Shown here piece after piece: positions 45,119 through 53,805 of a stretch of DNA of 64,000 nucleotides; positions within the stretch are counted from its first letter, which is position 1; each line of letters begins with the position of its first letter. This stretch comes from Candidatus Bathyarchaeota archaeon (GTDB lineage Archaea; Thermoproteota; Bathyarchaeia; Bathyarchaeales; Bathycorpusculaceae): assembly GCA_026014615.1 (NCBI GenBank), contig JAOZHZ010000019.1:1-64000 (forward strand), written 5' to 3'. Made by a program: the position numbers and the translations under genes. The notes beneath the pieces are model-generated. The model was not told where the DNA came from, ran no database searches, and saw only the letters and a program-made list of their open reading frames with translations.

Positions 45119-46295
45119 GCACCTCCTGCGCGATAGGCTGATTCTTTTTTAGGTTCTGTTGGTTTGGAGTTTGCTGCTGGGGGGTTTTATACAGTTTCTG
45201 GAAGGTAGGATTGTTCTGCAGGGATCGGCATAGGTCGCTGAAAACTTCTGTTATCAGTTGTTTGATTGTGCAGAACGCCGAGGGGTTCACGTGGGGTAAA
45301 CCGAAGACGTCGTAGTTTTGGGCAATACAGCCGCCTATGCAGTTGTTCTTATAGTTACAGTTCAAGCATTTTGTAGGAACCTCACAGTAGGGCGCTACAC
45401 TCTGCCAATTTTTGATCCATTCCAAGCGACTCGGCGCAAAACCATTGAATATGTCACCTATCTTTATTTCATGAGAGTCAACGAATCTGTGGCAAGGATA
45501 AATTGAGCCGTCATAGTCAACTGACATTCCGCCTTGCCCCAACCCGCATCTTGAATGCCAAGTCTTCCTCGTCTGAGTAATTGCTGCGTTTGCGTCACGA
45601 ACAAACATACTAAACACCGGAATACCCTGTTCCATCCATTTTTTGTAGTACCCACGAAAGATTTCAAGTTCCTGCCTAAGGTTCGCCAAGTCTTGAGGAG
45701 TCCACTCCACTTCATAGACCATGTCCACAGCAAGGCTGGTTAGGTTGTATTCTTCGACGAAAGATTTTATGGCGTCTGCTAGCCCCTTCACGGTGGACGG
45801 CGTTACTGTCCAACGCAGTTGCGGCGCATTTTTGAAATGCTTCTTTAGCAGCGAAAAGCCTCGCCAAGCATCTTCCCAACTACCTTTCCCATTCGGGTAA
45901 ATACGGTTGATATCATGACTGCTTTTTGGTCCATCAATAGAAACGGTAACGCCGAAATCGTGTTCTTTCATCCACAAAGCCATATCTTCAGTTACCAAGG
46001 TACAGTTTGTAGTCACACCGAACCTCCATTTGTGTCCCTCTGCACGGCTTTTCTCAACTATGTATTTCATCAGCTCAAAGTTGCAAAATGGCTCGGCACC
46101 AAAAAACCACAGACCCCCGTTTGGATCCAAGTTTTGGGCACAAAAGCGTATGAGTTGATCAGCAGTCTGTTTTGTCATTTTTGCTCGAGTTAGGTTTTGG
46201 TTGAGTTTATAGACAAAGCAGTATTTGCATCTAAGGTTACACTCGCTAGTGACCCAAACGGTCATTTCTTTGATTTTCGCCGGCAGATTAAGCAT
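45105..46295 (-). CDS. Radical SAM/SPASM peptide maturase
   Basis: A 396-residue radical SAM enzyme. The SAM cluster motif is C19-x3-C23-x2-C26 (CNLRCKYC). The SPASM/twitch region after about residue 250 has CGLGQGGMSVDYDGSIYPC and a final cluster CLNCNYKNNCIGGC, giving enough Cys for two auxiliary clusters. Such enzymes form thioether or carbon-carbon crosslinks in ribosomal peptides or activate sulfatases (anSME). The neighbouring Cys-rich protein makes a peptide-modifying role likely. It overlaps the upstream small gene by eight bases and the downstream one by 14. Confidence 0.85.
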   Translation of the reverse strand: MLNLPAKIKEMTVWVTSECNLRCKYCFVYKLNQNLTRAKMTKQTADQLIRFCAQNLDPNGGLWFFGAEPFCNFELMKYIVEKSRAEGHKWRFGVTTNCTLVTEDMALWMKEHDFGVTVSIDGPKSSHDINRIYPNGKGSWEDAWRGFSLLKKHFKNAPQLRWTVTPSTVKGLADAIKSFVEEYNLTSLAVDMVYEVEWTPQDLANLRQELEIFRGYYKKWMEQGIPVFSMFVRDANAAITQTRKTWHSRCGLGQGGMSVDYDGSIYPCHRFVDSHEIKIGDIFNGFAPSRLEWIKNWQSVAPYCEVPTKCLNCNYKNNCIGGCIAQNYDVFGLPHVNPSAFCTIKQLITEVFSDLCRSLQNNPTFQKLYKTPQQQTPNQQNLKKNQPIAQEVHDRE

Positions 46296-46476
46296 GTAAA
46301 GTCTTCCTCTTTTGTGGTTGGGGAACCAAGCCTAACGCAATCAAAGACTCAAGTACAATCTCCTTAACCCGTTGCTCAGACAAAGACTGCCCAAACTGAG
46401 ACGGAGGCTTTGGAGGAAACTTCGATTGATTACAGCTCTGATTTGATTGATTGTTCACGCATTTTTTACTCATCAT
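46288..46476 (-). CDS. Small protein upstream of maturase, possible precursor or carrier
   Basis: A 62-residue protein from ATG 46476, which has GAAGGAG upstream. The N-terminus is Asn/Ser/Cys-rich (KKCVNNQSNQSCNQS) and followed by a Pro stretch. The C-terminal half is a predicted helix (SEQRVKEIVLESLIALGLVP). It lies between the Cys-rich protein gene and the maturase and overlaps the latter. It could be a short modified peptide with its two Cys as targets, a leader-like recognition protein or a chaperone. No family is recognised. Confidence 0.55.
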   Translation of the reverse strand: MMSKKCVNNQSNQSCNQSKFPPKPPSQFGQSLSEQRVKEIVLESLIALGLVPQPQKRKTLHA

Positions 46477-46500
46477 ACCGCACTCCTTCAATGCTAACCA

Positions 46501-48090
46501 CTACTGAGCCATAAGACAACTCCAAAGACAAGGCATCTGACACATCATACAAGGCGACATACAAGACACCTCACAGGCAGTCTCACAAGTCACTTCACAG
46601 CCAGTTTGACAACTCAGCTCACAGGTGGTTTGGCAAGTGTTACATGTTTGGCATGAAAGCTGACAAGCAGTCATACACGTCCATTGACAAGACATCTGAC
46701 AAGACTCACACGGAGCTTGACAAAAAACTTCACAGCCAGTTTGACAATCATAACATGATTCACATGAAACTTCACAGCCAACTTGACAATCTTGGCATGA
46801 GTAGCATGATTCACATGAAACTTCACAGCCAGCTTGACACGTTGTTTCACACCCGCCACAACCTGTGAAATATGCATCAATACGATGGTGCGTCGTAACA
46901 TTATAGAAGGTGTAAGTGTTGATTGCTCCTTGTGGCACTCCATCTACGTCTACATGGTCAATCTGGTAGCCAACAGACGGTGAAATGTTGAAAGTTTGGT
47001 TTTGGTTATAGCTGACTGTGACTGTTCCTGATGGAGTTATTGTTCCTCCTGCTCCTGCGGTTGCAAGTATGTAAACATAAACAGGATCCGTTACATAGAC
47101 GCGGTAAATGTTAATTCCACCCTCGTCATCAAGCAGAACGGGGACATCGCTGTTGTTCACTATTTTTACTGTGTTAGGTGCCGTATCATTGTAGATTGTT
47201 CCAGTATTCAGCAAGTTATAGCTTGGCGCTAAACCATTGCCTTGTGTCTTGCTGAGGTAGTAGGTGATAAATTGAGTGCCGTTTATGTAGGCGGTTAAGG
47301 AAACATCCTCATTTTCGCTTGGTCCCAGGGGAACCATTTGGTTGAAGTTGAAAAGACAGATTTGTCCTTGTTGGTAGTTGCCGCTGGTGTAGGTTGGTGA
47401 CCAATTAAAGACCCACTCCATACAGCCTCCCGGTTCTATTGTAGTGTTGGCAGCAGTGGGGACGCTAAATCCTGAGACACTACGACGCCCAGTGGTTTCG
47501 TAGCGGCATGGATAATCAACCCGCAAAGTATCCAAGTTTCCATCTGATCCGTGATCTGTTCCAATTCTACATCTAATAGGGTTACAAGCAGTAGAGCCGT
47601 CGCACAAGTCCACAGGAGATTGGCAACTTAGATCGCACATTTCATACGCTCTAAAAATTTGGAAATCAAAGATAGTAACAGTTGAAGTGTTATTTGTGTT
47701 ATGTATAACGAAAGTGTTCAGCCCTACGTCCCGATAGCCTGGGTGTTGGGATACATCATAACCTTGCCAAGCGCCGTGTCCAGCAAGGCGACTAAGGTAA
47801 CAACCGTCTAGTTGGACACCATTAACCGTATACTCCAAATTAATATCTTGATCAGGTGTAGTGTTGTTTGCATATGACAGGAAAAGAAAGTTACACCAAT
47901 CTTGTCTTTGGTAGCACCTTGGTTCTGTGCATGTGAAGGTTATTGTTGTATATCCATTTGGGGGTATCGTGTAGTTAGGTCCACTCGGGTATCCCCAGTA
48001 AGTTACTCCTCGACTGCCGTCAAATGGAGAACCTGTTTCACACTGATAGCCATAATATGTACTAATTGTGGTTGATAAAGTACATGACAT
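46501..48090 (-). CDS. Large protein with C-terminal cysteine ladder, putative radical SAM substrate
   Basis: 529 residues without a signal peptide. Residues about 1-330 hold two related beta-sandwich-like domains (FTCTEPRCYQRQDWCNFLF and MEWVFNWSP...ICLFNFNQ). Residues about 340-408 are a divergent InlB B-repeat (GGTITPSGTVTVSYNQNQTF). Residues 410-529 contain 32 Cys in 120 positions. All 31 gaps between successive Cys are three or four residues (ten threes, 21 fours, mean 3.7). The gene lies 24 bases before the small protein and maturase genes on the same strand. Maturation of this tail by the radical SAM enzyme is the favoured inference; a metal-binding role is the alternative. Confidence 0.75.
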   Translation of the reverse strand: MSCTLSTTISTYYGYQCETGSPFDGSRGVTYWGYPSGPNYTIPPNGYTTITFTCTEPRCYQRQDWCNFLFLSYANNTTPDQDINLEYTVNGVQLDGCYLSRLAGHGAWQGYDVSQHPGYRDVGLNTFVIHNTNNTSTVTIFDFQIFRAYEMCDLSCQSPVDLCDGSTACNPIRCRIGTDHGSDGNLDTLRVDYPCRYETTGRRSVSGFSVPTAANTTIEPGGCMEWVFNWSPTYTSGNYQQGQICLFNFNQMVPLGPSENEDVSLTAYINGTQFITYYLSKTQGNGLAPSYNLLNTGTIYNDTAPNTVKIVNNSDVPVLLDDEGGINIYRVYVTDPVYVYILATAGAGGTITPSGTVTVSYNQNQTFNISPSVGYQIDHVDVDGVPQGAINTYTFYNVTTHHRIDAYFTGCGGCETTCQAGCEVSCESCYSCQDCQVGCEVSCESCYDCQTGCEVFCQAPCESCQMSCQWTCMTACQLSCQTCNTCQTTCELSCQTGCEVTCETACEVSCMSPCMMCQMPCLWSCLMAQ

Positions 48091-48351
48091 TTTTTCACAT
48101 TCCTTTATTTCTTGTAGTCGATTCTAATTCTAATTTTTCGACAACATTCAATTGGTGCGCTTGAATTTTAAAGAGAGTGTAATGTTTCAGAAAGCATACC
48201 TGATTGATTACCTTTTAGAGATCAGTTTTTTGTTAAACTATATTGCTTCTACGTAATGTGTGATTTTGTTTATATGACATATTTCAATACCCAAAATAGT
48301 TACCGATAAATTAAGGAATCTGTAACACACGCCTTTTTAACAGAATATAGT

Positions 48352-49635
48352 TCACGAATAGGCAGGATGTTTTCTTCTGATGGTAAATAAAATTGTGCAT
48401 GCAGCGCCTATTAACAAAGCCAGTGCCATCACTGAGGAAAACTCTGGAACGGTAGGGGAAGCGTTTGTATTGTGTGAAGGTAAAAATTCGTCCGCAATAA
48501 AGGCGTAAACAGTGTGGTCTGAGGAGCCTACGTAGACTACGCCATCAACAACTGCGGGAGACGAATCAACAACAGAGCCAGTTGTGTAATTCCAGAGCTT
48601 AACCCCATTTGTAGCGTTCAAAGCATACACATTGTAATCACCTGAACCGATATAGACTACGCCATCAACGACAGCAGGAGACGAATAAACAGCGCTTCCA
48701 TTTATAGTATAATTCCAAATTTTTATCCCGTTGGTGGCATTCAACGCATAAACATTTCGGTCGTTTGAGCCTATGTATACCACGCCGTTAACTACTGTCG
48801 GCGATGTGTCGTCAACATAGTCGCCAGTGGTGTATTTCCATATTCTTTGTCCATTTGACGCATTCAAAGCATACACATTACTGTCAAATGCACCTATATA
48901 GAGCACACCGTCAACAACTGCGGGAGACGAATCAACGTGGCGGTCTAAGCGAGGATAATCACCCGTTGTGTAGCTCCATATTTTTTGTCCGTTTGAGGCG
49001 TTCAAAGCGTAAATATCGCCATCCCTTGAACCAAAATAGACCATGCCGTTTGCAACAGCAGGCGATGAATAAACAATACTGTGTTCTTTTTCTGTGTTGT
49101 ATTTCCATATTTTTTGTCCGTTTGTGGCGTTTAGGGCGTAAACGTTGCTGTCTGATGTGCCGATGTAGAGCACGCCGGCAACTACGGCGGGGGAAGAAGA
49201 AGTTATTGCTGTGTTGTAGTGCCATATTTTGGTGCCTGTTGAAGCGTTAAGAGCATAAACTCCCGAAGAACCCACATACACTACACCATCAACAACGGCA
49301 GGAGACGAACTAACATGACCGCCGGTTGTGTAATTCCAAATTTTGTGTCCGTTTGCAGCGTTTAAAGCGTAAATGTTATCGTCAAGTGAACCTACGTATA
49401 CTACGCCATCAATAACGGCAGGAGACGACAAAACCGATCCTTCGGTGGTGTATTTCCAAGTTTGGGTGGGCGCGTAGGTTAAGTTGCCGACAGCGCCGCT
49501 GTGAGATGGGTCATAGCGAAACATTGGCCAATCGGCATACGCAAAAGGAAGCACAACTATGATAGAAAGAAAAACTACAAAGACAAACGCTGTTGCCCTG
49601 AGCAGATTACTCATGCGCCTCAATCGCCTCATCAT
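48352..49635 (-). CDS. Secreted PQQ-like beta-propeller with C-terminal anchor
   Basis: 427 residues: a signal peptide (LRATAFVFVVFLSIIVVLPFAYA), eight or nine repeats of about 40 residues of the type SPAVVDGVVYVGS...YALNATNGxKIWNYTT, then a linker with VPEFSSVMALALLIGAACTI and a basic end. The repeats form a BamB/PQQ-dehydrogenase-like propeller on the cell surface. The terminal Pro-Glu-Phe plus helix plus basic residues recurs in other surface proteins in this window and may be a sorting signal. No PQQ ligand set is evident, so a binding or scaffold role is likelier than catalysis. Confidence 0.82.
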   Translation of the reverse strand: MMRRLRRMSNLLRATAFVFVVFLSIIVVLPFAYADWPMFRYDPSHSGAVGNLTYAPTQTWKYTTEGSVLSSPAVIDGVVYVGSLDDNIYALNAANGHKIWNYTTGGHVSSSPAVVDGVVYVGSSGVYALNASTGTKIWHYNTAITSSSPAVVAGVLYIGTSDSNVYALNATNGQKIWKYNTEKEHSIVYSSPAVANGMVYFGSRDGDIYALNASNGQKIWSYTTGDYPRLDRHVDSSPAVVDGVLYIGAFDSNVYALNASNGQRIWKYTTGDYVDDTSPTVVNGVVYIGSNDRNVYALNATNGIKIWNYTINGSAVYSSPAVVDGVVYIGSGDYNVYALNATNGVKLWNYTTGSVVDSSPAVVDGVVYVGSSDHTVYAFIADEFLPSHNTNASPTVPEFSSVMALALLIGAACTILFTIRRKHPAYS

Positions 49636-49735
49636 TTATTAAGATATGCGGACGTAAAAAATTTTTCGATAGATAATTGTTCCCACAATTTCTTTTTACT
49701 TTTTTATGAAAATAACGGTCAATTTTATGACTTAA

Positions 49736-50052
49736 CTAGAGGTAGCGACCGGCACTACCTGGAAAACCCAAACGATAAACACAGACCACTTCGTCGGTAA
49801 ACCAAACTTAGCCGTAGATTCTAACGGCAACCCCCACATAAGCTACCTTTTAAACACCATAACAATCATCACCAATCTAAAATACGCAGCCACAACAGGC
49901 ACAACCCCAACTACCACACTACACCCACACAGACCACTTCATCACCCTCACCCTCAATTCCCGAGTTTCCAATTTGGATAATTCTGCCTTTAGTTACATC
50001 ATCAACACTAATTTCCGCTGCAATAATCAGGAAAAAGAAGCGCAAATTATAA
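49736..50052 (+). pseudogene. Fragment of a repeat-containing surface protein
   Basis: Without an upstream start, one frame reads TTWKTQTINTDHFVGKPNLA then VDSNGNPHISY. This matches repeats of the broken gene at 53806-55042 (NWTTQTIDTTNYAFSSIAVD). After a frame change between about 49895 and 49950, another frame gives SIPEFPIWIILPLV, a hydrophobic helix and RKKKRKL before TAA. It is the remaining 3' end of a paralogue, with N-terminus missing and a frameshift inside. The rest of 49636-50243 shows nothing else. Confidence 0.65.
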
Positions 50053-50243
50053 CGCGGAACAACAGATTAGTTAACTCCACGACTTAATTGAGCAAAAATT
50101 TGCACTAGTTTATTTGCTTTCCGATTACAAAACCAATTCAATTCAACAGAATTGGAATAATTGACTTTTTCAGCGTACACCTTTTAGACGAGGGACCAGA
50201 AGGGTTTCAGAAATATATCGTCTTTTTAAAATCAAGATTTGGA

Positions 50244-51566
50244 GTGGTTGAAATCAGTTATGAAGCGCTAAAGGTGAGTCAGTTGGGCGACAATACAAAT
50301 AAACCAAAAAATGACCCGTCAAAACTTAGAATCTTATGGCACAGTGTAGCTCCATGGATTGCTTCTGGCTATGGCAAAACAACAAAGGAGATATGCACAA
50401 GATTGCCGAAATACGGATTTAAAGTAATTATCTCAGCATACTATGGTGCCGAGCCAGGCGGAATTCCCCCTTACCAAGTCCCCGTTTTACCCTCAAAAGA
50501 GGGATCTTTCGGCATAGCCTCTGCCGCTAGATATTGTAGACAATACAATGTAGACATGGGCTTGCTATTTACAGACTGGTGGGCATTCAGCGATTTTCCC
50601 AAAATTATTCCCCATGCAACTCTGTACGGCCCCATGGATCAGATGAGCTACCCCGAGGAAATTATGAGCTTTACACGGGAATATTATAAAATTATAGGGT
50701 TGTGCAAATGGCAACAAAAATGCTTAGCAGACGCAGGAATAAAATCGGACTACATTTATCATGGGGTTGACACGAACGTATTTAAGCCCACGAACAAGAA
50801 AAATGAACGAAAGAAATTCGGCATTAACGAAGACGACATTTTTATCTTCGGAACAATAGCGGCCAATGGTGACAAAGAAGATAGAAAAAGTCATAGCAGA
50901 TCAATGAAGGCAATGAAATACTTCTTAGATCAAAACCCTGACGTCAAAAATATCATTTGGTTATACCACACCAGCCCCACCGACTCAAGAGGCATGCCCT
51001 TACTTTCAATTGCACACAAACTTGGACTAGACAAAATAATTAGGTTCATGGACCCGAATATGGCAAACACCATGCTCACGGAAGAAGACTTGGCATCATT
51101 AATGAATTGCTTTGACGTACATTTGCTCTGCAGTAAACGTGAAGGGTTCGGCATGCCCATATTAGAGACACAAGCTTGCGGGGTACCTAACATATGCCAT
51201 GACGCCACCAGTATGACAGAATTAGTCAAAGGTCACGGATGGCTATGTAAGTCATTGAGCCACGGGTTAAACTTTGAAACCACACCTATTAACACGGAAA
51301 CTGCATCTCCGGATGTTTACGACATTGCCAGTTGCATCGAGGACGCATACTTTCATCCAGATAAAGTGAAAAAATATGGAGCCGATTCTAGGACATTTGC
51401 ATTGCCATTTGACTGGGATGATTTAGTAAAGAACCGCTGGGTTCCTATACTGGATGAACTATCAGATAAAATTAGAGCGGAGCGGAAGGAACATGAAATG
51501 CTTGGCGATAACCCCCAAAAGGATGCCTATTTTGAGCAACTGTACACGCAAGCCATGAAGCCGTAA
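50244..51566 (+). CDS. Glycosyltransferase, GT4-like
   Basis: A 440-residue GT-B fold protein. The N-terminal half begins LRILWHSVAPWIASGYGKTT. The C-terminal nucleotide-sugar domain has NCFDVHLLCSKREGFGMPILETQACGVPNI, with the E-x7-E motif of GT4 enzymes. GTG start with GGAG just before it. It is followed nine bases later by the fused methyltransferase-GT2 gene, so the two probably work on the same surface glycan or on glycosylation of the neighbouring surface proteins. Confidence 0.8.
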   Translation: MVEISYEALKVSQLGDNTNKPKNDPSKLRILWHSVAPWIASGYGKTTKEICTRLPKYGFKVIISAYYGAEPGGIPPYQVPVLPSKEGSFGIASAARYCRQYNVDMGLLFTDWWAFSDFPKIIPHATLYGPMDQMSYPEEIMSFTREYYKIIGLCKWQQKCLADAGIKSDYIYHGVDTNVFKPTNKKNERKKFGINEDDIFIFGTIAANGDKEDRKSHSRSMKAMKYFLDQNPDVKNIIWLYHTSPTDSRGMPLLSIAHKLGLDKIIRFMDPNMANTMLTEEDLASLMNCFDVHLLCSKREGFGMPILETQACGVPNICHDATSMTELVKGHGWLCKSLSHGLNFETTPINTETASPDVYDIASCIEDAYFHPDKVKKYGADSRTFALPFDWDDLVKNRWVPILDELSDKIRAERKEHEMLGDNPQKDAYFEQLYTQAMKP

Positions 51567-51575
51567 GGGACAAAC

Positions 51576-53171
51576 ATGTCAAACAACGATCAAAAAGAAA
51601 CAGACACACTTCCACTGACCAACAAACAAGTGCATTACGCAAGCACAAAGACGTTTGTGGGAAGCAAATCATCTGACTTCTACGGAGAAGGATACTTCTT
51701 GAATGGCCAAGGCTCCAACTATGGCCGCAGAGACAAAAATGGCATTCAGCTCTTCTTAAACTATGAAGAACATAACATCTTGCCGGGAAATCGACGAATA
51801 GCCGCCTATCTTACACACATCTATAGACCTAAGACAGCAATTGTGCTTGGCTGCGCAAGAGCTTACCTTGTGAAGGCTTTCCGCGAATTAGGCGTAGAAT
51901 GCAAAGGTATTGACATTAGTGAATGGGCAATAAATCATGCTCCAACTGAAATAAAGGAACATCTTTATGTTGGTGACATATGTGACTTAAGTCTCTTCGA
52001 GAAAAACTGCTTTGATGTAACTGTTGCCATGGACGTTTTTGAGCACATTGCCGTTCCAGACCTGTATACAGCACTTGATGAAGCCGAACGCACTACCCGT
52101 GATGTCTTAATTGTTAAATTTCCAGTAAACAACGATTATTTGAACCCGGACCAAACTAGCGGCGGCGACAAAAGCCATATTTCAGTTTATAGTGTTTCCT
52201 GGTGGCGTCGCCAGTTTGAGGAACGTGGTTTCATTTTGGAAGGCCAAGCAATTGAACCTCAACCAGAAGACGAAACGTCAGCAACACTTGTTTTCCGCAA
52301 GAAAAGCTCATTACGTGCGTCTCAATCTATACCATCTGCTCCTGCTAAATTTTCTGAAAAGCAGCTTGTCAACATTATCATGCTAAACTGTAACGGGATT
52401 AAGTTCACGCATAGATGCATTGAGACTCTGTACAAAAACACTGACTACCCATTTAACCTGATAGTTGTTGATAACCAGTCGACGGATGGCATTGAGGAGT
52501 ACCTGAACGTTGCCCAAAAGAGCAAACCAAATATGCATGTGGTCTTAAGTAAGCAGCCGAATACTGATTTTGGGAATGGCGTAAACATTGGCCTGCAGTA
52601 CTGCAGAAATTTGCTAGACAAGGAGCCATCACCATACATTCTGCTGTTAAATAATGACATGTTATTCCTGCAGAAGAACTGGCTTAGCATAATGGTTCAA
52701 ACTCTGGAAAACAATCCAGACGTAGGTATTGTGTCACCCCAGCTATTGTATCCAAATGGCCAGCTTCAATATGCCGGTGCAACCTTTAACGCTCAACTAC
52801 AGCCGTATCATATTGGTCGTTTCAAGAAGCCGACAACGGAATATTGTAAGGTACGCACTATTCCTTGGGCTACCTTCGCGTGCGCCTTAATTCGCAAGGA
52901 GCTTCTTGAGCAGGGACTAGATGAGCGGTATTTGCTGGGTACATATGAGGACGTGGACTTCTGCACAAAAGTCCGCGTTGATGGCTTTGAAGTACTGTAC
53001 TGCCCTCAGGCATCGGTTTACCATTATGAGAGCGACACGGTATCGGATGTAACTACTGAACAATTTGGTAAACAACAGCTCGCCAACGCTACATTGTTCA
53101 CAAAGCGCTGGGCAGATTGGCTACGTTTTAACCGCGGCGCATACCCCGATCTGTATTCGGAAACAAGTTAG
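51576..53171 (+). CDS. Methyltransferase-GT2 glycosyltransferase fusion
   Basis: 531 residues in two parts. Residues about 60-235 form a class I methyltransferase (TAIVLGCARAYLVKAFRELG, then DVTVAMDVFEHIAVPDL). Residues about 265-520 are a family 2 glycosyltransferase (VNIIMLNCNGIKFTHRCIE, VVDNQSTDG, LLLNNDMLF, then GTYEDVDFCTKVR). It probably transfers a sugar and methylates the glycan. It is cotranscribed with the GT4-like gene upstream. Fusion of these two activities is seen in cell-surface polysaccharide loci. Confidence 0.82.
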   Translation: MSNNDQKETDTLPLTNKQVHYASTKTFVGSKSSDFYGEGYFLNGQGSNYGRRDKNGIQLFLNYEEHNILPGNRRIAAYLTHIYRPKTAIVLGCARAYLVKAFRELGVECKGIDISEWAINHAPTEIKEHLYVGDICDLSLFEKNCFDVTVAMDVFEHIAVPDLYTALDEAERTTRDVLIVKFPVNNDYLNPDQTSGGDKSHISVYSVSWWRRQFEERGFILEGQAIEPQPEDETSATLVFRKKSSLRASQSIPSAPAKFSEKQLVNIIMLNCNGIKFTHRCIETLYKNTDYPFNLIVVDNQSTDGIEEYLNVAQKSKPNMHVVLSKQPNTDFGNGVNIGLQYCRNLLDKEPSPYILLLNNDMLFLQKNWLSIMVQTLENNPDVGIVSPQLLYPNGQLQYAGATFNAQLQPYHIGRFKKPTTEYCKVRTIPWATFACALIRKELLEQGLDERYLLGTYEDVDFCTKVRVDGFEVLYCPQASVYHYESDTVSDVTTEQFGKQQLANATLFTKRWADWLRFNRGAYPDLYSETS

Positions 53172-53369
53172 CCTTTGTGCACCTTGGCTCTAACCGATAC
53201 CAAAAGTGCTGAACCACGTGAACAGATAGTTACTATCAGCTACTCAAAGTTGTTCATAGCCTTAGTTTAACTTGTGATTTGAAACTATGATATAGAAGAG
53301 ACTATTTTTGTGAAATTAAAAATTTAAAATTGAAACCGGTGAGAGCCCTTTTTCCCTCCGAAGCACGGT

Positions 53370-53705
53370 TTATTGATCTAGCTCCTTAAGCACTTCTGTA
53401 AGAATTTTTGTCTTAGGATTCTTTCGATTTAGCATTATAACTCTAATTTTCCCATGTTTAACCTTTACACGATATTCATCAATTATTAGTTCGTCTTTCT
53501 GAAGGAGCCCCAGATTTCTGTTCAATTCGTTATAAGTGCTACCAGTCTTGCGTACAAGCTCCATTACGCGAATTTCTCGTGTTGACGACAGTTCCTTCAA
53601 TATTTTTTGCCTCAAAGACGAAGCAAGAACTCGCTTAAGCTCCAATTCAACCACCCATAACAATTTTTCAGGTTTAAACTCACCAAACCACCCCAGTTTT
53701 AACAT
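53370..53705 (-). CDS. Winged-helix transcriptional regulator
   Basis: A 111-residue protein with an ArsR/MarR-like winged helix: LASSLRQKILKELSS, recognition helix MELVRKTGSTYNELNRNLGL, and wing EYRVKVKHGKIRVIML. No ligand domain is visible. It lies between the glycosyltransferase pair and the surface-protein genes and may control either. Confidence 0.7.
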   Translation of the reverse strand: MLKLGWFGEFKPEKLLWVVELELKRVLASSLRQKILKELSSTREIRVMELVRKTGSTYNELNRNLGLLQKDELIIDEYRVKVKHGKIRVIMLNRKNPKTKILTEVLKELDQ

Positions 53706-53805
53706 TTAAAAAATTCGCAGCATCATAAAAACGAATATAAAACAGCCTTTTCACAAAAACAATATATAAAAACAGATAAGACACAAAAAAAGAACTTAAG
53801 GACAT

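Noticed and set aside
46504-46863. CRISPR or DNA tandem repeat array
   Set aside because: The repetition follows codons (TGT/TGC every third or fourth codon) with no constant repeat or spacer length; it belongs to the Cys-rich protein.
48480-49450. DNA minisatellite
   Set aside because: The recurring segments are the PQQ-like propeller blades of one reading frame, not independent DNA repeats.
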